27,481 bases of DNA, from the NCBI GenBank assembly GCA_900769535.1, contig CAAGHB010000023.1, positions 1 through 27,481 on the forward strand, given 5' to 3'. Both the position numbers and the translations under genes were made by a program. The notes beneath the pieces are model-generated. The model was not told the origin of the DNA and did not search any database. It saw only the letters and a program-made list of their open reading frames with translations. Source of the DNA: Clostridia bacterium. Its GTDB lineage: Bacteria; Bacillota; Clostridia; Oscillospirales; Acutalibacteraceae. This document shows positions 22,102-27,481 of this stretch, piece by piece. Position 1 is the stretch's first letter. Every line of letters begins with the position of its first letter.

Positions 22102-23580
22102 ATGATTTTATATATCGAAGGACACAGCTTTAAATACGAGCTTGAAAATATTTGTCGCCTTTTCTTTCCGTTCGAGAAAATCGAGGTTGTGTGCGACCAA
22201 AAGGTTACTGATACCGACCGAACGGCATCAGCGGTGAGAAGGATTTTTGACGATAAGGCCGAGCTTTACGTCGAATTTTGCGACAAGGAATATAAAAAAG
22301 AGGACAGCGTCACCCTTTCGCTCGACACTCCCGATTTCGAAAAGGAATGTGAGCGAATTTTGGCGGTTATGCTGTATAAGCTGCTATGCGAATTCACCGA
22401 CACCGAGCCCAAATGGGGCATACTGACGGGAGTCCGCCCGGGAAAGCTTATGCGTCGAATGGCCGACAGCGAGGGTGAAGAAGCGGCGGTAAACTATTTT
22501 TCCGAAAAGCTCCTTTGCAGCAGGGAAAAAATTGACCTTGCCCTCGAAGCATCACGCACCGAGGAAAGCATCATTAACCTTTCCCGACCGGACAGCTTCA
22601 GCTTGTACGTTTCGGTGCCTTTTTGCCCGACGAGGTGCAGCTATTGCTCCTTCGTTTCCCATTCGATTGAGCAGGCAAAGAAGCTGATTGACCCTTACGT
22701 TAACTTGGTTTGTAGAGAAATTGAATACACAGCCGAGATAGCCAAGCGGCTTAATTTGCATTTAGAAACTGTGTATATCGGCGGAGGCACTCCTACCGCT
22801 ATTTCTGCCGAACAGCTCGACCGAATTATGACGGCTATAAACGGCTCGTTTGACCTCAGCGGTTGCCGCGAATTTACGGTTGAAGCGGGACGTCCAGACA
22901 CCGTCACCGACGAAAAATTAGCCGTGATAAAGAAAAACGGAGCAACACGAATCAGCATAAATCCGCAAACGATGAGCGACCAAGTTCTCGAAAACATCGG
23001 TCGACGTCATACCGCCGAACAGACCGTTTCGGCGTTCAATATGGCCAGGCGGCACGGCTTTGACAATATCAATATGGATTTGATAGTCGGTCTGCCGGGT
23101 GATACTTACGAAAGCTTTTGTGAAACAATGGATAAGATTCGTTCACTCGACCCCGAAAGTGTAACCGTTCATACCCTTTCGATGAAACGCTCGTCGAGAA
23201 TGACGATGGGCGGTGACCTTCCCGAAGCGGAACTCGGACGGGTTGCGGAGGAAATGCTCCGCTTTGCAAAATCGGAGCTTGAAAAGAGCGGAATGAATCC
23301 ATATTACCTCTACCGCCAGTCAAAAACGGTCGGAAACCTCGAAAATACCGGCTTTGCAAAGGCGGGATATGAGGGACTTTATAACATATACATAATGGAC
23401 GAAACCCATTCGATACTTGCCTGCGGCGCCTCTGCGGTAACAAAGCTGAGGTCCAAAAGCGGATATATCGAGCGAATTTTTAATTATAAATACCCATACG
23501 AGTATATCGACAGGTTTGAGGAAATGCTAAACCGTAAGCAAGGAATAGAGCGGTTTTACACCTCGTATCCGATTGAATAA
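22102..23580 (+). CDS. hemZ: HemZ-like coproporphyrinogen dehydrogenase, radical SAM
   Basis: HemZ-type proteins are oxygen-independent coproporphyrinogen III oxidase homologues of Firmicutes. The 492-residue protein has a family-specific N-terminal region of about 160 residues and then the radical SAM cluster motif CPTRCSYC (C175, C179, C182). The segments YIGGGTPTA, TVEAGRPD and INPQTMSDQVLENIGRRHT follow, then the HemN-like C-terminal part. No other heme genes are in the window, so a true role in heme synthesis is uncertain; many clostridia with this protein lack a full pathway. It is the fifth gene of the recJ cluster. Confidence 0.92.
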   Translation: MILYIEGHSFKYELENICRLFFPFEKIEVVCDQKVTDTDRTASAVRRIFDDKAELYVEFCDKEYKKEDSVTLSLDTPDFEKECERILAVMLYKLLCEFTDTEPKWGILTGVRPGKLMRRMADSEGEEAAVNYFSEKLLCSREKIDLALEASRTEESIINLSRPDSFSLYVSVPFCPTRCSYCSFVSHSIEQAKKLIDPYVNLVCREIEYTAEIAKRLNLHLETVYIGGGTPTAISAEQLDRIMTAINGSFDLSGCREFTVEAGRPDTVTDEKLAVIKKNGATRISINPQTMSDQVLENIGRRHTAEQTVSAFNMARRHGFDNINMDLIVGLPGDTYESFCETMDKIRSLDPESVTVHTLSMKRSSRMTMGGDLPEAELGRVAEEMLRFAKSELEKSGMNPYYLYRQSKTVGNLENTGFAKAGYEGLYNIYIMDETHSILACGASAVTKLRSKSGYIERIFNYKYPYEYIDRFEEMLNRKQGIERFYTSYPIE

Positions 23581-23598
23581 ATTTAAGGAGAACGTACC

Positions 23599-23955
23599 AT
23601 GACATCATTCGAAAACGCAGTAGCAAAGACAAAGGAATATTTCGATATTGCCTGTAAAAAGACGGGCGAATTCGTCGATTTGCAGAAGTTGAAGGTTAAC
23701 GCGGCGTCCATCCGCAACGCCATCGAAAAGGACTATGCAAGCATCGGAAAAATGTACTACGACGGACAAAAGAGGTCAAAGGATTACTCCGACGCGATAA
23801 ATGCCGTTATGGCCGATATTGACGGAAGAAAGAATGAGCTTGCCGAAATCGAGGATAAAATCAGACAGGCGCAGGGTGGCAACTTCTGCGAAGGTTGCGG
23901 AGTGCAGAATTCCGACGATTCGGACTATTGCCGAAAATGCGGAAAGAAACTTTAA
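23599..23955 (+). CDS. Small helical protein with a C-terminal zinc ribbon
   Basis: The 118-residue protein is helical and charged for about 90 residues (heptad-like, likely coiled coil) and ends in a zinc ribbon with CEGC (C97, C100) and CRKC (C111, C114). It has no membrane segment. Such proteins are frequent in Clostridia and have no assigned function. TAAGGAGA before the ATG supports the start; it follows hemZ by 18 bp and precedes mtn by 20 bp, so it is part of the same transcription unit. Confidence 0.82.
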   Translation: MTSFENAVAKTKEYFDIACKKTGEFVDLQKLKVNAASIRNAIEKDYASIGKMYYDGQKRSKDYSDAINAVMADIDGRKNELAEIEDKIRQAQGGNFCEGCGVQNSDDSDYCRKCGKKL

Positions 23956-23975
23956 TATAATCGGGAGAAAAACTA

Positions 23976-24689
23976 ATGAATGTGAAAAAAATCGGCATAA
24001 TTATTGCCGACGATATGGAATACACCCCTTTTGAAAAGAGAATTGCGGAATTTTCCGCCACCGAATCAACCCTGCTCGGCAGAAGGTGTCACACCTTTAC
24101 CCTGACCGGCGGTGAACGCTCGGTTGAGGTCGTCACCGTACACTGCGGAATAGGAAAGGTGAATGCCGCGGCGGCAACGGCTTATATTATTGCCAATGGC
24201 GCCGATTGCATTATCAATACGGGACTTTCGGGCGGCATAAATCATATCGGACGCGGAATGATAACCCTTCCCGACAGATTGATGGAGCATGACTTTGACC
24301 TTACCGTGCTTGGCTACGACTTTGCTGCAAAGCCGCAAAAGGACTATATTTATACCGCTAATGACCGGCTTAACAGCGCCTTTTTGTCGGTTTGCCCCGA
24401 TGCAAAGGTCGGCATGATGGTTACGGGCGACTGCTTCGTAAGCAATAGCGAGCTCAAAAATACGCTCATCGACCGCTTTGATGCCGTCAGCTGCGACATG
24501 GAATCGGCGGCTGTTGCGTCGGTTTGCCATTTTGCAGGGGTGCCTTTCACCGCCGTACGCCGAATTTCCGACGACGCGGGAGAAAACGCCAACGAGTCCT
24601 ATTCCGATATGAACAACAGGGAAGAGGATACCCTTGCTGAAATCGTAATCGACGGCTTAATTGCCGCTCTCGACAGCTACATAATTTAA
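23976..24689 (+). CDS. mtnN: 5'-methylthioadenosine/S-adenosylhomocysteine nucleosidase
   Basis: The enzyme splits adenine from methylthioadenosine, S-adenosylhomocysteine and 5'-deoxyadenosine, the last being the by-product of radical SAM enzymes. The 237-residue protein has the catalytic residues expected from the E. coli enzyme: E15 (its E12), the ribose-binding CDMESAA (M175, E176) and the acid D199 in RRISDDA. TGDCFVSNSE and HDFDLTVLGY are further family stretches. The family also includes futalosine hydrolases, which cannot be excluded, but the E15/D199 pattern fits Mtn. Having radical SAM genes such as hemZ close by is consistent with clearance of 5'-deoxyadenosine. Confidence 0.92.
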   Translation: MNVKKIGIIIADDMEYTPFEKRIAEFSATESTLLGRRCHTFTLTGGERSVEVVTVHCGIGKVNAAAATAYIIANGADCIINTGLSGGINHIGRGMITLPDRLMEHDFDLTVLGYDFAAKPQKDYIYTANDRLNSAFLSVCPDAKVGMMVTGDCFVSNSELKNTLIDRFDAVSCDMESAAVASVCHFAGVPFTAVRRISDDAGENANESYSDMNNREEDTLAEIVIDGLIAALDSYII

Positions 24690-24705
24690 GGAGACACTCG
24701 ATTTT

Positions 24706-26475
24706 ATGGGAAAGACAGAAAGAAAGCATCAAAATCTATTACAAGGGTCGCTCATTTTAGGCGCGGCAACCCTGCTTGTAAAGATAATCGGTGCGATTTA
24801 TAAAATTCCGCTTGGCTGGGTGCTTGGCGGCGTAGGAAGCGGATATTTCAGCATCGCCTACGATATATATTTGCCGATTTTTTCGATAGCTATGGCCGGC
24901 TTGCCGGTAGCCATTTCGCGACTGGTAGCCGAAAACGTGTCGGAAGGACGGTTTAGGGACGCGAGACGGCTTTTAAAGGTATCAAAGCGGCTCTTCCTTG
25001 CCGTTGGTCTGGTTTGTTTTGTTATTCTTGCGGTAGCAATTCCTATATATACAAAATATATCGACGAGCCAAACGCCCTTTTACCTATGATGACCATAGC
25101 GCCGTCCCTCGTTTTCTGCTGTATAATGTCAACCTATCGCGGCTATTACGAGGGAATGCGTAATATGTATCCGACCGCCTTTTCTCAGGTTATCGAGGCG
25201 CTCGGAAAGCTGGTTATCGGTCTCGCTTTGGCTTATGTTGCAAAGGTTTTTCTTACCAACGAATTTATTTCGAACGGTACCGTTCTCGGTCGTGAGGTAG
25301 TGCTTGACGGAAGCACCGCAACATTGGCCGAGGTTGCAAATAAAATGATGATGCCCTACGTGGCCTCCTGCGCAATTCTCGGAATTACGCTTGGCTCAGC
25401 GTTTGGCGCGCTTTATCTTGCTATAAGGCATAAATTAGCAGGGGACAAGATTACGGCGACCGAGCTCGAAGCTTCGCCCGAACCGCGTTCGAGCAAAAGC
25501 TATGTTAAAATGCTTGTTTTGATTGCCGTGCCTATCGTTCTCGGCTCACTCACTACTCAAATTGCGTCGCTCGTTGACCTGACGATAGTAAAGGTCCAGC
25601 TTAAAGCGCTTATGGAAACAAACGCCGAAGCTGTCCGTGCCTGCTACGGCGAGGTGCTCAGCGGACTGACCGACAAGGATATACCAACCTTCCTCTACGG
25701 CTGTTATAGAAGCTATGCATATTCGCTTTATAATCTTGCGCCGACCATTACCTCGGTTATCGGCGTCAGCGCAATTCCCGTAATCGCAACCGCTTGGAAA
25801 ACGGGGGATAAATCGGCGATAAAGGATAATTTGGAATCGAGTCTCAGAATCACGTCGCTTATCGCAATTCCTGCCGGCGTAGGACTTTTTGTTCTTTCGC
25901 GTCAGGTTCTTGCCCTTCTTTATCCCAATAACATTGCCGAGGTTGCCGTTTCGGCACCGATATTACAGGTGCTTGGTTTTACCTCTGCGTTTGCCGCAAT
26001 GACCATTCCGGCGACGAGTATGCTCCAAGCGATAGGAAAGCAAAAAATTCCCGTTTACAATATGCTTGTGGGCGTCGTGTTAAAGGTAGCTATTAACTTT
26101 TTCCTCGTAGCTATTCCCGAGCTTAACGTAATCGGTGCGCCGATAGGAACGGCCACCTGCTATGCTTATATTTTCATCGCCAACCTTATCGCGCTCAATA
26201 AGTATTCGGGCGCAAGGATAAACATTATCAGCACGATTATAAAGCCGCTTGTGTCGGCGCTTATTTGCGGCGGTGTTGCATACGGCGTTCATTTTGCGCT
26301 GTCGTCCTTACGCGGCGAAGGCAGCATTACTACGATAATTTCTGTCGCAGCTGCGGGGGTTGCTTATGTTGTTGCGCTCGGATTTACAAAAACCCTTACA
26401 AAAAATGACGTTACCATGCTTCCGAAGGGGCAAAAAATAGCAAAAATACTTGAAAAAATCGGCTGGATAGGTTAA
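24706..26475 (+). CDS. SpoVB/YabM-like lipid-linked oligosaccharide flippase (MATE/MOP superfamily)
   Basis: The 589-residue membrane protein has about fourteen helices and the MOP-superfamily start GSLILGAATLLVKIIGAIYKIPL, followed by GYFSIAYDIYLPIFSIAMAGLPVAISRLVAE. These are typical of the SpoVB/MurJ-like group that flips lipid II or other undecaprenyl-linked sugars. The order flippase-mazG-HU here corresponds to yabM-yabN and its neighbours in Bacillus, so YabM is the nearest functional guess. Spore cortex, capsule or peptidoglycan roles cannot be separated from sequence. GGAGA precedes the ATG. Confidence 0.92.
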   Translation: MGKTERKHQNLLQGSLILGAATLLVKIIGAIYKIPLGWVLGGVGSGYFSIAYDIYLPIFSIAMAGLPVAISRLVAENVSEGRFRDARRLLKVSKRLFLAVGLVCFVILAVAIPIYTKYIDEPNALLPMMTIAPSLVFCCIMSTYRGYYEGMRNMYPTAFSQVIEALGKLVIGLALAYVAKVFLTNEFISNGTVLGREVVLDGSTATLAEVANKMMMPYVASCAILGITLGSAFGALYLAIRHKLAGDKITATELEASPEPRSSKSYVKMLVLIAVPIVLGSLTTQIASLVDLTIVKVQLKALMETNAEAVRACYGEVLSGLTDKDIPTFLYGCYRSYAYSLYNLAPTITSVIGVSAIPVIATAWKTGDKSAIKDNLESSLRITSLIAIPAGVGLFVLSRQVLALLYPNNIAEVAVSAPILQVLGFTSAFAAMTIPATSMLQAIGKQKIPVYNMLVGVVLKVAINFFLVAIPELNVIGAPIGTATCYAYIFIANLIALNKYSGARINIISTIIKPLVSALICGGVAYGVHFALSSLRGEGSITTIISVAAAGVAYVVALGFTKTLTKNDVTMLPKGQKIAKILEKIGWIG

Positions 26476-26573
26476 AATAGTAGGTATAAAAGGGTCATAT
26501 ATAGAAAAAATATGTGCAAAATTCATATATTTTGTGTATGATTATTATTACAACGGCTGAAAATGGTGTTAGT

Positions 26574-27368
26574 ATGATTGACTTTAAGCAAAAAGAGAAT
26601 TATGATATATATGACCTGGTGAAAATTATGGAGCATCTTCGCTCCGAGGATGGATGCCCTTGGGATAGGGAACAGAGTCACGAATCAATTCGTTCCAACG
26701 TTATCGAGGAGGCGTACGAGGTAGCCGACGCTATCGACAGCGGCTCAAAGGATATGCTGGTCGAGGAATTGGGCGACCTTTTGTTACAGGTTGTTTTTCA
26801 TGCTCGAATGGACGAGGAAGCAGGCGGCTTTAATTTCGACGACGTTTGCGACGGAATTTGTAAAAAGCTCGTTTACCGCCATCCCCACGTTTTCGGTGAC
26901 ATAAATGCCGATACGTCGGACGAAGTGCTTAAAAACTGGGACGCCCTTAAAAAGAAGGAAAAAAAGCAAGAGAGCTTCACCGATACGATGAACAGCGTAC
27001 CAAAGGCGTTTCCCGCCCTTATGCGTTCACAAAAGGTTCAAAAGAGAGCGGCACGTGCCGGCTTTGATTTTGATAACAAGTCGGACGTGTATGACAAGGT
27101 TGCGGAGGAAATGGTCGAGCTTAGCGATGCCGATATAAACGGCGATGCTAAAAAGGTGTTCGAGGAATACGGCGACCTGCTCTTTTCGGTGGTTAATCTT
27201 GCTCGGTTTTTAAATATCGATGCCGAGGAGGCGCTTGCCGCTTCGACCGATAAATTTATATCACGCTTTGAAAAGGTCGAAAATCTTGCAATAGAGCGGG
27301 GTATTGATATGCCGAATACTCCCATAAATGAATTGGACAAGCTATGGGATGAAGTAAAGGGCGAATAA
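26574..27368 (+). CDS. mazG: Nucleoside triphosphate pyrophosphohydrolase MazG
   Basis: MazG hydrolyses (d)NTPs to NMP and pyrophosphate and clears aberrant nucleotides. From ATG 26574 the protein is 264 residues with two MazG domains. The first has CPWDREQ (28-34), EEAYE (E45, E46, E49) and EELGDLLLQVVFHA (E64, E65, D68). The second has EEMVEL and EEYGDLLFSVVNLARF. An in-frame ATG at 26514 would add 20 residues without similarity to the family start, so MIDFKQKENYD is preferred, although no strong ribosome binding site precedes either. It lies between the flippase and HU genes, as in other Firmicutes. Confidence 0.93.
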   Translation: MIDFKQKENYDIYDLVKIMEHLRSEDGCPWDREQSHESIRSNVIEEAYEVADAIDSGSKDMLVEELGDLLLQVVFHARMDEEAGGFNFDDVCDGICKKLVYRHPHVFGDINADTSDEVLKNWDALKKKEKKQESFTDTMNSVPKAFPALMRSQKVQKRAARAGFDFDNKSDVYDKVAEEMVELSDADINGDAKKVFEEYGDLLFSVVNLARFLNIDAEEALAASTDKFISRFEKVENLAIERGIDMPNTPINELDKLWDEVKGE

Positions 27369-27405
27369 TTTAAGTAAACTTTCTGACTGTAAAAAGGTTG
27401 GATAG

Positions 27406-27424
27406 AAATAAAAAATTTTTATTT
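27406..27424. repeat. A/T palindrome before the HU gene
   Basis: AAATAAAAA (27406-27414) and TTTTTATTT (27416-27424) are exact reverse complements around one base, directly before the GGAGGA ribosome binding site. It may be curved DNA or an upstream RNA pairing element. Confidence 0.35.
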
Positions 27425-27437
27425 GGAGGATTCACTC

Positions 27438-27481
27438 ATGAACAAGACAGAACTTATCGCTGCAGTTGCAGAAAAAGCTGC
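27438..27481 (+). CDS. HU-family DNA-binding protein (3' truncated by the window edge)
   Basis: Only the first 14 codons are present: MNKTELIAAVAEKA, the typical start of HU/IHF-family nucleoid proteins. HU bends and compacts DNA as a dimer. TTTGGAGGA lies 8 nt before the ATG. The place after mazG matches the Firmicutes order. I saw no convincing promoter in the 69-bp gap after mazG, so it may be read from upstream. Confidence 0.85.
   Translation, partial: MNKTELIAAVAEKA

Noticed and set aside
26476..26573. Terminator between the flippase gene and mazG
   Set aside because: Only AT-only partial pairings (AAAATATG/CATATATTTT) are present, with no GC stem followed by a U-tract.
1..27481. CRISPR array, insertion sequence, prophage or toxin-antitoxin module
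   Set aside because: No regularly spaced repeats, transposase, integrase, phage structural genes or recognisable toxin pair were seen on either strand.

Overview
The window looks like an ordinary chromosomal segment of a low-to-mid GC Firmicute, most likely a Clostridia (Ruminococcaceae/Oscillospirales-like) gut anaerobe. The basis is strong Shine-Dalgarno sites, intrinsic terminators with U-tracts, sigma-A-type promoters, a recJ-rel-dtd-hydrolase-hemZ cluster and a flippase-mazG-HU cluster of the yabM/yabN type. The oxygen-sensitive radical SAM enzymes fit an anaerobe. No lineage marker gene is present, so the genus is not assigned.

Layout. 1-3.5 kb: the 3' end of an unrecognised gene, a GNAT acetyltransferase (-), an AT-rich palindromic repeat, tRNA-Arg(ACG) (-) and an ABC-F ATPase (+). 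3.5-9.5 kb: a PflX-like radical SAM protein (-), an AT-rich foreign-looking gene for a zinc-motif/membrane/YD-repeat protein (+), a MacB-like fused ABC exporter (-) and a 28-residue membrane microprotein (-) that lies upstream of queH. 9.6-14.9 kb: queH and a small membrane protein (+), facing an Na+/amino-acid symporter and a CPBP protease-tadA-CBM9-like membrane protein operon (all -). 15-16.7 kb: two membrane proteins of unknown function (+). 16.8-27.5 kb: a long co-directional run of recJ, rel, dtd, MBL hydrolase, hemZ, zinc-ribbon protein, mtn, SpoVB/YabM-like flippase and mazG, with the first codons of an HU gene at the right edge.

How the genes relate. Several concern translation quality control and tRNA modification: tRNA-Arg(ACG) and its expected editing enzyme TadA, QueH for queuosine, Dtd for mischarged D-aminoacyl-tRNA, and the ABC-F ribosome factor. 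Others concern nucleotide housekeeping or stress: Rel for (p)ppGpp, MazG for NTP pyrophosphate hydrolysis, Mtn for SAM by-product recycling, RecJ for repair.

I found no CRISPR array, insertion sequence, prophage or convincing riboswitch. The least explained items are the AT-rich YD-repeat membrane protein, the microprotein, the repeat beside the tRNA, and the symporter leader, which leaves little room for a promoter. I do not see a clear new multi-gene system.
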